From assembly GCA_024685995.1 (NCBI GenBank), contig JAIBDY010000002.1, positions 35,469 through 99,468 of the forward strand: DNA of 64,000 nucleotides, given 5' to 3'. Positions 55,502 to 64,000 of the stretch are shown in pieces. The notes under the pieces are model-generated. The model had not been told where the DNA came from, searched no databases, and saw only the letters and a list, made by a program, of their open reading frames with translations. The position numbers and the translations under genes are program-made. Every line of letters starts with the position of its first letter. Positions within the stretch are counted from its first letter, which is position 1. This DNA comes from Piscirickettsiaceae bacterium. GTDB lineage: Bacteria > Pseudomonadota > Gammaproteobacteria > Nitrosococcales > Methylophagaceae.

Positions 55502-56008
55502 TCAATTGATATTGTTTGTTGAGGCTTGCGTTTCCAGTAAGCAGACGACTTGTTGGGTGATGAACATAATCAGTAAGATGGCGACGCCAAAAACATACAA
55601 TCCAGAATGGATTTGAATACTGGCTAAGGCGCCGAGCTTGACGGTCACGATCAACACGGCTACTACCATGACGTCCAACATCGCCCACCGGCCATATTCA
55701 TGCATGAGGTGAAGTAGCCTTTTACGTCGACCGGGTTCGGTGGTGTTAGGGTGCAATAGGTTGAACAATAAAATTATTTTTGCAATGGGCAACACGATGC
55801 TAAAGCTGCTGACGATGATGAACAGGAATAGATGACCGTCTTGTAAAAGCTGTCTTACGCCGGACATGATAGAAAAAGAATGGCTAATAAAGACCATTTT
55901 GGTCAAGGTCAGCATGGGAATGAAAAAGCCGGCGAGTAATAATAGGCTGGTGGCGAGCAATAGCCAGCGTAAGGCATCGGCAGTTAATAAGGGTCTAGTC
56001 ACGATCAT
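55502..56008 (-). CDS. PqiA-domain inner-membrane protein
   Basis: A 168-residue protein of four helices (about 13-35, 58-80, 104-126 and 133-155). It corresponds to a single PqiA domain: IPMLTLTKMVFISHSFSIMS near 30-49, VLPIAKIILLFNLL near 71 and RLLHLMHEYGRWAMLDVMVV near 97-116. E. coli PqiA has two such domains and works with the MCE-protein PqiB in lipid handling, but no MCE partner is nearby and the N-terminal zinc ribbon is absent. Orphan PqiA-domain proteins are of unknown role. It converges with glgA and follows the DEAD-box helicase by 8 nt. Confidence 0.85.
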   Translation of the reverse strand: MIVTRPLLTADALRWLLLATSLLLLAGFFIPMLTLTKMVFISHSFSIMSGVRQLLQDGHLFLFIIVSSFSIVLPIAKIILLFNLLHPNTTEPGRRKRLLHLMHEYGRWAMLDVMVVAVLIVTVKLGALASIQIHSGLYVFGVAILLIMFITQQVVCLLETQASTNNIN

Positions 56009-56016
56009 TGTTTATG

Positions 56017-57225
56017 CTATAGGCGGTCTTTCTTGGCAATATAGCGTGGTTTGTCGCTCTTTTTCTTACTTTTGGCGGCTTTTTTAGCTTGCTTTGGCTC
56101 TAACCCGCTTATTTTGGCGATGGGTAGTTGCATTTTCAAATGATATTCAATGCGTTCTAAATGTTTCCGATCGTGGTGTTCGACTAAATTAATCGCGTGA
56201 CCAAGGTGTTGGGCTCGGCCAGTACGTCCAATTCGGTGAATATAAATATCGCCACGAAATGGCAGGTCATAGTTAATGACATGACTGATATTGGTTAAAT
56301 CGAGGCCCCGTGCTGCGACATCTGTCGCGACCATGACTTTGATTTGGCCAATTCGAAATTTACGGGTTTTATCTCGGCGGGTCGCTTGGTTGAAGTCACC
56401 GTGCATCACTTGGGCTGAAATATTACGTGATTGTAACCAGCTGGCAACATCGCTGGCTTGTTCTTTTTTATTGCAAAATACCAAGGCGCTTTGGCAGCTC
56501 TCATCATTAATCACGTGTAATAACAGTGCTTGTTTATGGGCTTTATCATCGGCGAAATAGACGTGTTGTGATACTTGGTCTGATTTTTGATTGGCGGCGT
56601 CGATTTGGATAACTTCGGCATCAGATAATAACTCTTCTGCAAAAATATCAATTCCACTGCCAGATAAGGTCGCTGAGAATAAACAAGCTTGAAAACCATT
56701 GGCGATGGTCGCGAGTAGCGATAAGACATCGGGACCTAAGCCCATATCCAACATCCGGTCTGCTTCATCGATGACAACGATGTCAATCTCGGATAAGTCA
56801 ACAATTTCATCCGCGACGAGGTTTAATAAGCGACCGGGTGTGGCAATAATAATGTCGCATTTTTGGGCCAAAAAGGTACTTTGCTTGGCTTGAGAAAACC
56901 CGCCAGTGATAATCGCAGTATCAATATCGAGATTTTTTGCCAGCTGCTTGACCACGTGTTGGATTTGAAAGGCTAGCTCGCGTGTTGGGGCCAACATGAG
57001 TACCTTGGCTTGCTGTGACAGATTTGGCTCGTCGATCAGGTGTTGTAAGATGGGTAGCACAAAGGCCGCGGTCTTGCCGGTACCCGTTGCGGCACCTGCG
57101 AGGACATCTTTACCTTCTAGAATGACGGGGATGGCCGCTTCTTGGATGGCCGTTGGGGTCTTAAAATCCAGTTTTGCCAAGGATTGCAATAATTGGTCAT
57201 CAAGCAGAAGGTCGTCGAATGTCAT
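56017..57225 (-). CDS. DEAD-box ATP-dependent RNA helicase
   Basis: A 402-residue helicase, started at ATG 57225 (MTFDDLLLDDQLL) because the Q-motif region fits best from there; an in-frame TTG at 57261 would add 12 residues. Motifs in order: Q-motif FKTPTAIQEAAIP, I ATGTGKT, Ia PTRELAFQ, Ib ATPGRLL, II DEAD, III SAT, V ARGLD and VI HRIGRTGR. A Lys-rich tail (KAAKSKKKSDKPRYIAKKDR) suits RNA binding. The sequence resembles SrmB/RhlE types, which act in ribosome assembly and mRNA decay. I would not fix the subtype. Confidence 0.92.
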   Translation of the reverse strand: MTFDDLLLDDQLLQSLAKLDFKTPTAIQEAAIPVILEGKDVLAGAATGTGKTAAFVLPILQHLIDEPNLSQQAKVLMLAPTRELAFQIQHVVKQLAKNLDIDTAIITGGFSQAKQSTFLAQKCDIIIATPGRLLNLVADEIVDLSEIDIVVIDEADRMLDMGLGPDVLSLLATIANGFQACLFSATLSGSGIDIFAEELLSDAEVIQIDAANQKSDQVSQHVYFADDKAHKQALLLHVINDESCQSALVFCNKKEQASDVASWLQSRNISAQVMHGDFNQATRRDKTRKFRIGQIKVMVATDVAARGLDLTNISHVINYDLPFRGDIYIHRIGRTGRAQHLGHAINLVEHHDRKHLERIEYHLKMQLPIAKISGLEPKQAKKAAKSKKKSDKPRYIAKKDRL

Positions 57226-57314
57226 GGTAATCAATGGTTGTATGTGTTGGCTATAAGACAAACTATGATAGCAGCCACGGTGTTAAAAATCTTATTGTCA
57301 TGCATTGATAAAGA

Positions 57315-58196
57315 TCAGGCTTTTAAAACCAGTAGGCTGCCGGCAACCATGACGAAACAAGCCCCCAGTCTGCGCTTGAAATGACGTTCTTGAAAGACTT
57401 GGTAACCGAGGAAAACTTGCAACACCATGCTGAGCTGAAATAAGGCGAGAGAATAAGCAATCATGCGCTGCGATAAAACCAGCATGGTTGTATATTGCAT
57501 TAAAAACATCATGACGCTGAGCGCACTGAATTGTGATAATGCGGGTTTGAGTTGTGTCAGTAAGTTTTGTTCGTTCGGTTTACGATTAAAAAGCTGATAG
57601 CTCAATATAGCCAATGGCAAACCAATTAGGCACCAGAAAACAGTTGTGGCAAGGGCTTGTCCGGTCATTACGGCATTTTTTAACGGTAAGGTGCCGATTG
57701 AAAAGAGTAAAATGGATAAAAAGCGATATTGAACACCTTTGTCAACGAGCAGAAGGTGTAGGCGATGTTGCGATTTTTGTTGTTGCTTGGGTGTCGGCAG
57801 TAGAAAGCTGCTTCCGATAATAATAATAGCGATGCCTAGGAAGCCCTGTCCACTTGGGATCTCGTGAAGAAAGAGCATGGCCAAGCCCATTGAGATCACG
57901 ACTTTGTAGGCATTGAGTGGTCCAAAAACAGAGAGATCTGTTTTGGATAATGATAATACCAAAAATATTGTTCCAGCCATGTCGAATAGGGCTGCGAATA
58001 TTATATTGAGCCAGAAAGCCTGACTCAAGTCATTGATAGGAATCCACCCGAGCAATGGCAGGCTGATGGTGGCGAGCCCAAGATAAGACACCATCACAAT
58101 GAAAAGTGGATGATGGTGTTGATGGGCCAATTGTTTTTGAAAGACATTGGCAAAAGAAGCGAATAACACACGGCCGAGGACGACGATTATTTCCAT
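57315..58196 (-). CDS. EamA/DMT-family transporter
   Basis: A 293-residue inner-membrane protein with about ten hydrophobic helices and short loops, in two roughly equal halves typical of the EamA duplication. The segment FAALFDMAGTIFLVLSLSKT near 68-87 and FGPLNAYKVVISMGLAMLFL near 90-109 are the most recognisable. Substrate unknown; these carriers export amino acids, nucleotide-like or other metabolites. It is 11 nt after the CHASE-GGDEF gene on the same strand. Confidence 0.87.
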   Translation of the reverse strand: MEIIVVLGRVLFASFANVFQKQLAHQHHHPLFIVMVSYLGLATISLPLLGWIPINDLSQAFWLNIIFAALFDMAGTIFLVLSLSKTDLSVFGPLNAYKVVISMGLAMLFLHEIPSGQGFLGIAIIIIGSSFLLPTPKQQQKSQHRLHLLLVDKGVQYRFLSILLFSIGTLPLKNAVMTGQALATTVFWCLIGLPLAILSYQLFNRKPNEQNLLTQLKPALSQFSALSVMMFLMQYTTMLVLSQRMIAYSLALFQLSMVLQVFLGYQVFQERHFKRRLGACFVMVAGSLLVLKA

Positions 58197-58207
58197 AAAA
58201 TGCGAAC

Positions 58208-59770
58208 TTAAGATTTAAAGTCGGCGCTTTGGTTGCGACCAGATGATTTCGCCTGATAGAGGGCTTGGTCAGCTTGTTGGAATAGCTTATCGGGATTGGA
58301 ATCATGAGCAGGAATCATCGTGGTGAAGCCGATGCTGATAGTGATGTGATCACTGATAGAGGAGTGCGCATGGGGGATGGCTAAGTCTTCAATATTTTTC
58401 CGGCAGAGTTCGGCAAGAATATAACCATCGGCGGTATTTGGCGCGATGATGACAAATTCTTCACCACCATACCGTGCCACCAAGTCATTCGGCCTTCTTA
58501 GCGTGTCATTTAAAACCTGAGCGACTTGCTGAATTGCATTATCGCCAGCCAAATGGCCGTAATTATCGTTGAATTGCTTGAAGTAATCGATATCAATAAC
58601 GAGTAAGGTTAATGGCGTTTGCTCTCGTTTGCCGATCTGCCATTGCTTCATGAAATAATTATCGAACTGTCGGCGGTTGGCGATGCCAGTTAGTTGATCG
58701 AGTAAGGTAAGACGTTCTAAGGATTTCTTGGCTTCCTCAAGTTCAGTGGTTCTTAACTCGACCGATTTTTGTGTGAATTCAGATTGTTTGAGTAAGCGGA
58801 AAATATACAAAATGGATGAACTGAGAAACGTTAATAATAATAAAAAAATGATTAAGGGGTTAGTACTTCTTTTTTGAGCGATGTAATCATCTGAGGGTGA
58901 TGCATGTAAATACCATTCCCGTCCTCCGACTAAGCCCAAAGCATAGTTTGAGTAGATTTTTTGAGCAGGACTAAGGTGATGGTGATTGCTATATAACACT
59001 TCTGTTTTGGGAGTGGTTTGGTCAAATAAGCTGATTTTGATATCGCGCTCAACGGTACTGCTTAACGCTTTGTTGATAAGGTCGTTGATATGAAAGACCG
59101 CAGAGATATAACCTGTAATTTGCTTCTCAGTATGATTAAGTTGATCGTGTTTAGTGTAGATGGGTAGGATGGCTAGGAAGCTTTTTTTTGTGTCCTTTTC
59201 TTGAACTAATTGAAGGCTTGCAGTGATGGTCAGCTTGCCGGTTTCTTTTGCTAAATTGAGGGCAGCTAAGCGTTTTGGGTTGGATGCCAGATTGAAGCCA
59301 AGGGCATTTTCATTATTTAAAATGGGTTCGATATAGGTGACCGGAAAATAAATGTCACGTTGTCGGGCGGTCACGAGTTGTTGTGCTTCATTACGTTCGG
59401 TGATTCGAAGTTGATGATTGAAATAATGGGTGTCTGTCTCATATTGTTGTCGTTTGGCATGCGTGATTTTAGGTATCCATGACAAGCCTTTGATGATGGG
59501 GTGAGACGCTAACAAGGTTGAGGAAAACTGCTTAAATTCATGGTTATTGACGTGATATGAATTATCAAAAAAGTTTTTCAATGAGTGTATGGCATAAAAG
59601 TTTAAAGCGATTTCACGTTCAACGGCCAAGCTTTGGGTCATAAAGTCCTTTTCAAATTCGGTTGTAATGACCTTGGTTTCAAGCGAGTAGAAAAATTGAC
59701 CGAGAGAAAACGAGAGGATAGCGCCAATGACGAGTGCTAATAATAAACTTAGATTTGAATTGAGTCTCAC
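58208..59770 (-). CDS. CHASE-domain diguanylate cyclase
   Basis: A 520-residue inner-membrane enzyme making c-di-GMP. One N-terminal helix (about 6-28), a periplasmic CHASE-like sensor domain (about 60-260, KNFFDNSYHVNNHEFKQF and LLASHPIIKGLSWIPKI) and a second helix (about 303-325) come before a short coiled-coil and a GGDEF domain. The active site is GGEEF (435-439) and the inhibitory site RPND (426-429) lies five residues before it, so feedback-inhibited activity is expected. The sensed ligand is unknown. The DMT transporter follows by 11 nt. Confidence 0.93.
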   Translation of the reverse strand: MRLNSNLSLLLALVIGAILSFSLGQFFYSLETKVITTEFEKDFMTQSLAVEREIALNFYAIHSLKNFFDNSYHVNNHEFKQFSSTLLASHPIIKGLSWIPKITHAKRQQYETDTHYFNHQLRITERNEAQQLVTARQRDIYFPVTYIEPILNNENALGFNLASNPKRLAALNLAKETGKLTITASLQLVQEKDTKKSFLAILPIYTKHDQLNHTEKQITGYISAVFHINDLINKALSSTVERDIKISLFDQTTPKTEVLYSNHHHLSPAQKIYSNYALGLVGGREWYLHASPSDDYIAQKRSTNPLIIFLLLLTFLSSSILYIFRLLKQSEFTQKSVELRTTELEEAKKSLERLTLLDQLTGIANRRQFDNYFMKQWQIGKREQTPLTLLVIDIDYFKQFNDNYGHLAGDNAIQQVAQVLNDTLRRPNDLVARYGGEEFVIIAPNTADGYILAELCRKNIEDLAIPHAHSSISDHITISIGFTTMIPAHDSNPDKLFQQADQALYQAKSSGRNQSADFKS

Positions 59771-59903
59771 GGTTACCCTAAATGCATTGAGCTCTTCCTT
59801 GTGTCGATGCGTCAGATTTTTATTATTTAGATATAAATTTAGCCAAATCTAAACTGCCGATTAATCATGATTATGAATAGAAAATGTCTAATATTGACTC
59901 ATA

Positions 59904-60164
59904 CTATAGGTATTCGACCAGAATATCGACGTTCTTGATTTGTTGCTCAATGTCTTTGATGATATTAAGCGTACCCTTTTCATCGCCGGGCTTCACCCAT
60001 TGGTCGAGGAACTTAGGCGTGATATGTGCGTTTTCTAGCTCGATTTTCTGGGCTTCATTTAGCACATTGGGGTTTATCCAGAGCAGTGCTTTTTCCTTTA
60101 ATATCGCTGTTCTGGCATCAGAAAACCCGTCTTCGGTAAAGATAAGGTAGAGCGTGTGCGACAT
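59904..60164 (-). CDS. Small protein of unknown function coupled to the TRAP binding protein
   Basis: An 86-residue protein from ATG 60164, two bases after the stop of the TRAP-type lipoprotein gene; a longer frame to 60212 would overlap it. It starts MSHTLYLIFTEDGFSDARTA and continues with mainly helical, charged sequence (NEAQKIELENAHITPKFLDQ). No signal, membrane helix or known domain is visible. The near-overlap implies cotranslation. Function unknown; I see no TRAP membrane-component features in it. Confidence 0.65.
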   Translation of the reverse strand: MSHTLYLIFTEDGFSDARTAILKEKALLWINPNVLNEAQKIELENAHITPKFLDQWVKPGDEKGTLNIIKDIEQQIKNVDILVEYL

Positions 60165-60166
60165 GA

Positions 60167-61273
60167 TTACTGTGGAATGGCCAAATAGGCATTTTCTGAT
60201 ATATCTGACCAAGCCTTATTTTGCGCTTTGAAAGCGAGGTAGGCCTTGTATATACGCTTAAACTTGGGATCTTGTTGCGCTTCTTCTTGTAGGGTTTCAT
60301 CGGTTAAGAGTTTGAGTTTTTGTAACAAGTCGTCAGGAAAACGATGAATTTGAATGTCATCGCGTTGGCGTAAATCAGCTAGTGCGGACATGTTTTTTTG
60401 TTCCATTTCAGACAACATACGCACATTTTCAGCCTGTGCTGCATTGCTGATAATTGCTTGTAAATCGGCAGGCAATAATTTCCAAGCACGTTCATTGATC
60501 GTCAGCTCGAGCACCGTGCCAGGCTCATGCCAACCAGGGTAGTAATAATGTTTTGCCGCACGATACAGACCTAAGCGTTGATCATGAAACGGCCCAAGCC
60601 ATTCAGTCGCATCAATGGTATTACGTTCTAGAGAGGTATAGAGTTCGCTACCCGCTAGCAAAATAGGATTACCGCCTGCTTTAGCAAAGACTTTGCCGCC
60701 CAAGCCTGGGATCCGCATTTTAAGGCCTTTAATATCGGCGAGCGAATTGATTTCTTTATTAAACCAGCCGCCCATTTGGACCCCAGTATTACCTAACGGG
60801 AAAGGGATCACATGGAAAGGCTTATAGACTTCGCGCCACAACGCTAAGCCACCCCCATCGTAAAGCCACGCATTCATACCGCGTGCAGTCATACCAAAAG
60901 GCACTGTCGAGAAAAATTGTGCTTCTGGGACTTTCCCAGCCCAATAATAAGCGCTGCCATGGCCCATTTCGACTGTGCCTTGAGAAACAGCATCAAAGGT
61001 TTGTAATGCAGGGATAAGCTCCCCTCCAGCATAGACTTTAATATCAAGTCTACCGTTGCTCATGGTTTTGATATTATTGGCGAACCGTTCAGCGCCTTCT
61101 TGTAAGACGGGAAAGCCGGGTGGCCAAGTGGTTACCATTTTCCATCGATAAATTTTTGTTGTTTTGCTGGCCTGTGCGACAGGATTGGTGTCTGACTCTG
61201 GTTCGTTGCAGGCGCTAAGTAAGCCGAGACTGAGAGTGAGAAAGAGTGCTTTGAGCCAATGGTGAGTAGACAT
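60167..61273 (-). CDS. TRAP-type (TakP-like) substrate-binding lipoprotein
   Basis: A 368-residue exported protein. The signal peptide ends in a lipobox LLSAC with Cys22, so it should be a lipoprotein. The mature part matches the DctP superfamily, close to the 2-oxo acid-binding TakP/lactate group, e.g. VPFGMTARGMNAWLYDGGGL near 126, FPLGNTGVQMGGWFNKEINS near 158 and NTIDATEWLGPFHDQRLGLY near 219. TRAP transport needs DctQ and DctM membrane parts, which are not next to it. It either shares distant membrane components or serves another role. It follows uvrD by 9 nt on the same strand. Confidence 0.9.
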   Translation of the reverse strand: MSTHHWLKALFLTLSLGLLSACNEPESDTNPVAQASKTTKIYRWKMVTTWPPGFPVLQEGAERFANNIKTMSNGRLDIKVYAGGELIPALQTFDAVSQGTVEMGHGSAYYWAGKVPEAQFFSTVPFGMTARGMNAWLYDGGGLALWREVYKPFHVIPFPLGNTGVQMGGWFNKEINSLADIKGLKMRIPGLGGKVFAKAGGNPILLAGSELYTSLERNTIDATEWLGPFHDQRLGLYRAAKHYYYPGWHEPGTVLELTINERAWKLLPADLQAIISNAAQAENVRMLSEMEQKNMSALADLRQRDDIQIHRFPDDLLQKLKLLTDETLQEEAQQDPKFKRIYKAYLAFKAQNKAWSDISENAYLAIPQ

Positions 61274-61282
61274 TCACGATCC

Positions 61283-63457
61283 TTACGATGGTATTTTTTC
61301 TAATTTAGCATAGGCGAGTACTAACCATTTACTGCCTGCATGTTTGAAGTTAACCTGTATTCTAGCGCTTTTTCCTGCGCCTTCGGTATCTATTACCGTA
61401 CCTTGGCCAAACTTTTGATGGTGGACTTGTTCCCCCGGTAGAAAGCCGGTTTCATTTAAGGTCATGGTATGTTTAGGCGCCATCGGTGAATAGCCATTAC
61501 CTTGACTTACGGCATTGGTTCTGGCGCGAATAGTTTCAAGCCGATCGCTTGGGATCTCATTTAGAAAACGCGACGGCATCGGCGACATTTCTTGGCCGTA
61601 TAAAAAACGGGATTCAGTATGCATAAGATAGAGCGTTTGGCGCGCGCGCGTCATACCGACATAGCACAACCTTCGCTCTTCGGCTAAACGACTAGGGTCG
61701 TCACTGCTTTTTTGGCCTGGGAATAAGCCTTCTTCCATCCCAACCATAAAGACAACGGGGAACTCTAAGCCCTTAGCTGAGTGTAATGTCATCAGTTGTA
61801 CGCAGTCTTCCCACGCCCCGCCTTGGTTTTCGCCTGCTTCGAGAGCGGCATGCGATAAGAAGGCGTCGAGCAAGGTCATGTCTTCGGTGTTATCTGGCTG
61901 ATTGAATTGCTTGGTTGCGCTAATTAATTCATCTAAGTTTTCAATGCGCCCTTGGCCTTTTTCGGTTTTGTCTTTGCCATGATGTGCTCTTAAACCACTT
62001 TCATCAATTACGAGGCTGGTGAGTTCATGTAAAGAGAGCTCTTGCTCGGGTGTTAAGGAATCGATCAAAGTGAGAAAAGTCGTCAAAGCATTGCCAGCTC
62101 GTGCGGCGAAAAATCGGGCATCAAGTAGTGCTAAGGCGGCTTGCCAGAGTGTTTGATTTTGTTGACGGGCATATTGGCGCAGTTGGGTTAACGTGGCAGC
62201 ACCGATGCCACGGGTAGGGGTGTTGACGACGCGTTCAAATGCCGCATCATCATTGCGATTAGCAATCAGCCTGAGATAAGCCAATACATCTTTTATTTCG
62301 GCGCGTTCAAAAAAACGTAGGCCGCCATAAACGCGATAAGGCATGTTGGCCTGCAATAAGGCTTCTTCAATGGCACGCGATTGAGCATTGGAGCGATACA
62401 ATACGGCGTTGTCAGCGCGGTTTCCGCCTTTTGCTGTTCGACTTTTAATTTGTTCGACCAGATAACTGGCTTCATCGCGCTCATTGTAGGCGTGATAAAG
62501 TTGAATTAAGTCACCATCGTCATCTTCGGTCCAGAGCTGTTTCCCGAGCCGTTCATTATTATTGGCAATGACAGCGTTTGCCGCGCCTAGAATATGTCCT
62601 GTTGAACGATAGTTTTGCTCAAGGCTAATGCTGTTGGCATCGGGGTAATCGTGATGAAATTTCTGAATATTCTCGATTTTAGCACCGCGCCAACCATAGA
62701 TAGATTGGTCATCGTCACCGACAATAAATAAATGGCCTTTATCGCCTGCTAATAAACGTAACCAAGCATATTGAATCGTATTGGTATCTTGAAATTCATC
62801 GACCAAAATTTGTTGAAAACGTTGTTGATAGTTGGCGAGGATATCTGGCCGTTTTAGCCATAATTCGTGGCTACGTAATAATATTTCGCCAAAGTCGATA
62901 ACGCCGGCACGTTGGCAGGCATCTTCATAGGCTTGATAAATTGCCAACATTTTTTGAGAATTGGGATCGTGTCCAGCTTGAATGTGTTGGGCACGTAAGC
63001 CTTCGTCTTTTTGGGCGTTGATATACCATTGCGCTTGTTTGGGTGGCCATTGGGCTTCGTCTAGTTCCATGGCCCGAATCAAGCGCTTGAGCATGCGTAG
63101 CTGATCATCGCTGTCTAAAATTTGGAAGCTTTGGGGTAAGTTGGCCTCTTTCCAGTGCGCACGTAATAAGCGATGCGCTAAACCATGGAATGTACCCACC
63201 CACATACCACCGATGGGGTAACCGAGCATGTCTTCAATACGGCTGCGCATTTCAGCGGCCGCTTTATTGGTGAAAGTCACGGCGAGAATGTTGGCTTGGG
63301 ACAAGCCTTCTGCTTGAATAAGCCAAGCAATACGGTGGACTAAAACCCGGGTTTTACCACTGCCAGCACCGGCCAAAATTCGGGCATGCCCTAGCGGCGC
63401 CGCAACGGCATCGCGCTGTGGTTTATTCAGATTGTCGAGCAGTTCAGAAACATCCAT
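61283..63457 (-). CDS. uvrD: DNA helicase II UvrD
   Basis: A 724-residue superfamily 1A 3'-5' helicase for nucleotide excision and mismatch repair. Motifs are I AGAGSGKTRVLVHR (about 30-43), Ia VTFTNKAAAEMRSR, II VDEFQDTN, III GDDDQSIYGWRGA, IV near LEQNYRS, V VFMVGMEEGLFPG and VI VGMTRARQTLYL. The C-terminal part has the Tudor-like VHHQKFGQGTVIDTEGAGKS segment. Length matches UvrD better than Rep. No SOS box was recognised upstream. Confidence 0.95.
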   Translation of the reverse strand: MDVSELLDNLNKPQRDAVAAPLGHARILAGAGSGKTRVLVHRIAWLIQAEGLSQANILAVTFTNKAAAEMRSRIEDMLGYPIGGMWVGTFHGLAHRLLRAHWKEANLPQSFQILDSDDQLRMLKRLIRAMELDEAQWPPKQAQWYINAQKDEGLRAQHIQAGHDPNSQKMLAIYQAYEDACQRAGVIDFGEILLRSHELWLKRPDILANYQQRFQQILVDEFQDTNTIQYAWLRLLAGDKGHLFIVGDDDQSIYGWRGAKIENIQKFHHDYPDANSISLEQNYRSTGHILGAANAVIANNNERLGKQLWTEDDDGDLIQLYHAYNERDEASYLVEQIKSRTAKGGNRADNAVLYRSNAQSRAIEEALLQANMPYRVYGGLRFFERAEIKDVLAYLRLIANRNDDAAFERVVNTPTRGIGAATLTQLRQYARQQNQTLWQAALALLDARFFAARAGNALTTFLTLIDSLTPEQELSLHELTSLVIDESGLRAHHGKDKTEKGQGRIENLDELISATKQFNQPDNTEDMTLLDAFLSHAALEAGENQGGAWEDCVQLMTLHSAKGLEFPVVFMVGMEEGLFPGQKSSDDPSRLAEERRLCYVGMTRARQTLYLMHTESRFLYGQEMSPMPSRFLNEIPSDRLETIRARTNAVSQGNGYSPMAPKHTMTLNETGFLPGEQVHHQKFGQGTVIDTEGAGKSARIQVNFKHAGSKWLVLAYAKLEKIPS

Positions 63458-63490
63458 GGCAGGGTTCTATAGCAGTGTGGCGTGCAAGCA

Positions 63491-63523
63491 CCACGCAAAT
63501 CAGGTTACCCATGATTTGCGTGG
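63491..63523. other. Perfect 12-bp intergenic hairpin between trxA and uvrD
   Basis: The arms CCACGCAAATCA (63491-63502) and TGATTTGCGTGG (63512-63523) are perfect inverted repeats with a 9-nt loop. Both flanking genes are on the minus strand. No T-run follows in either direction, so an ordinary intrinsic terminator is not certain. It may end the trxA transcript, stabilise its 3' end or regulate uvrD. Confidence 0.6.
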
Positions 63524-63633
63524 CTATCGTTATTTCGTTCAGCGCATACTGTTGACTTACAGGGACCAGATTAATGGTGTGTGATGCGCCATAGTCGGCA
63601 CATTGTTCTTGCGTTGAAAGGCAAAAAAGCGAT

Positions 63634-63960
63634 TTAGAGATTGCTATCTAAAAATGCAGCAAGTTGAGATTTTGTGAGGGCGCCGACTTTAGTTGCTTCG
63701 ACTTCGCCAGCTTTGAATAACATCAAAGTGGGAATACCGCGAATACCGTAACGTGGTGGTGTATCAGCATTTTCGTCGATGTTGAGTTTGCAAACAGTGA
63801 GTTTGCCAGCATATTCGGCACCGATTTCTTCAAGGATTGGGGCAATCATCTTACAAGGACCACACCATTCAGCCCAGTAATCGACTAAGACAGGTAAGTC
63901 AGACTGTAGTACTTGGCTTTCAAAATCGCCATCAGTCACATTGGTGACATTTTTGCTCAT
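63634..63960 (-). CDS. trxA: Thioredoxin 1
   Basis: A 108-residue cytosolic disulfide reductase. The active site WCGPCK is at 32-37, cis-proline is in [11 protein letters not shown], and Asp27 in VLVDYWAEW is the buried acidic residue. The RBS GGAGAG is 6 nt before the ATG. In many gammaproteobacteria trxA lies next to rho, which is not in this window. The trxA-uvrD gap carries only the hairpin at 63491-63523. Confidence 0.96.
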   Translation of the reverse strand: MSKNVTNVTDGDFESQVLQSDLPVLVDYWAEWCGPCKMIAPILEEIGAEYAGKLTVCKLNIDENADTPPRYGIRGIPTLMLFKAGEVEATKVGALTKSQLAAFLDSNL

Positions 63961-64000
63961 GTTTTCTCTCCAGTGGTATATAAGCTATTGGAGGACTATA

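Noticed and set aside
56017..57261. Starting the DEAD-box helicase at the TTG at 57261
   Set aside because: The added 12 residues do not resemble the family start and no ribosome-binding site precedes it; ATG 57225 was used instead.
63458..63633. An SOS (LexA) box before uvrD
   Set aside because: No CTG-N10-CAG palindrome of acceptable quality was seen.
1..64000. tRNA or rRNA genes, CRISPR arrays, insertion sequences, prophage
   Set aside because: No cloverleaf-like sequence, spaced direct repeats, transposase or phage-type genes were recognised on reading; a covariance-model search would be more sensitive.

Overview
This window is a contiguous piece of a gammaproteobacterial chromosome. 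The gene orders are those of Pseudomonas/Vibrio-type gammaproteobacteria: comEC-exbB-exbD-msbA-lpxK-ycaR-kdsB, sppA-HAD-rluC divergent from rne, and fliL-fliMNOPQR-flhB-flhA-flhF-flhG-fliA-cheYZAB-motCD-cheW. Moderate GC, scattered sugar-phosphate genes (zwf, pgl, glk, rpiA, glgA) and a TakP-like TRAP binding protein would fit a marine methylotroph or sulfur-oxidiser-like gammaproteobacterium such as Methylophaga. That assignment is inference only. No rRNA, tRNA, CRISPR array, insertion sequence or prophage was recognised.

Layout. 1-4841: sppA (cut by the window edge), a HAD phosphatase and rluC on the minus strand, divergent from rne on the plus strand across a 558-bp gap. 4828-12147: a small unknown gene, then the minus-strand envelope block kdsB, ycaR, lpxK, msbA, exbD, exbB and a comEC interrupted by a one-base deletion. 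12193-15373: a DUF2062 protein, lolD with a single LolC/E-type permease, and rpiA. 15505-24405: ilvA, a membrane-anchored FMN glutamate-synthase-like protein coupled to a CPA1 antiporter, a SIMPL-domain protein, a decayed membrane-protein gene, pgl-glk-apaG, and a pentapeptide-repeat membrane protein. 24478-29048: fliK with a stand-alone FlhB C-terminal-like gene, a REC-GGDEF-EAL protein, and a DUF2802 protein. 29079-46488: about 34 nt to 17 kb of tightly packed minus-strand flagellar/chemotaxis genes, ending upstream at two tandem fliL-like genes. 46554-52455: psd, then a TetR regulator, RND/MMPL exporter, LolA-like periplasmic protein and beta-barrel-like outer membrane protein. 52507-64000: zwf and glgA (divergent), a PqiA-domain protein, DEAD-box helicase, DMT transporter, CHASE-GGDEF cyclase, TRAP-type lipoprotein with a small partner, uvrD and trxA.

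How the genes work together. The flagellar block codes for the export gate (FliOPQR, FlhA, FlhB), the C-ring proteins FliM and FliN, polar placement and number control (FlhF, FlhG), the late sigma factor FliA, a chemotaxis core (CheY, Z, A, B, W) and the MotC/MotD stator pair. Together these describe a polarly flagellated, chemotactic cell with two c-di-GMP proteins nearby. The envelope block serves lipid A/Kdo synthesis, lipid A flipping and lipoprotein release. Zwf, Pgl, Glk and RpiA make up glucose entry and the oxidative pentose-phosphate branch.

The most interesting items are: the TetR-RND-LolA-like-barrel operon, which resembles a trans-envelope lipophilic-substrate transporter; the tandem FliL paralogues, one with a signal peptide instead of a membrane anchor; the four-fold acidic repeat in CheA; the comEC frameshift at its conserved LDVGQG site; and the multiply broken membrane-protein gene at 20853-21355.
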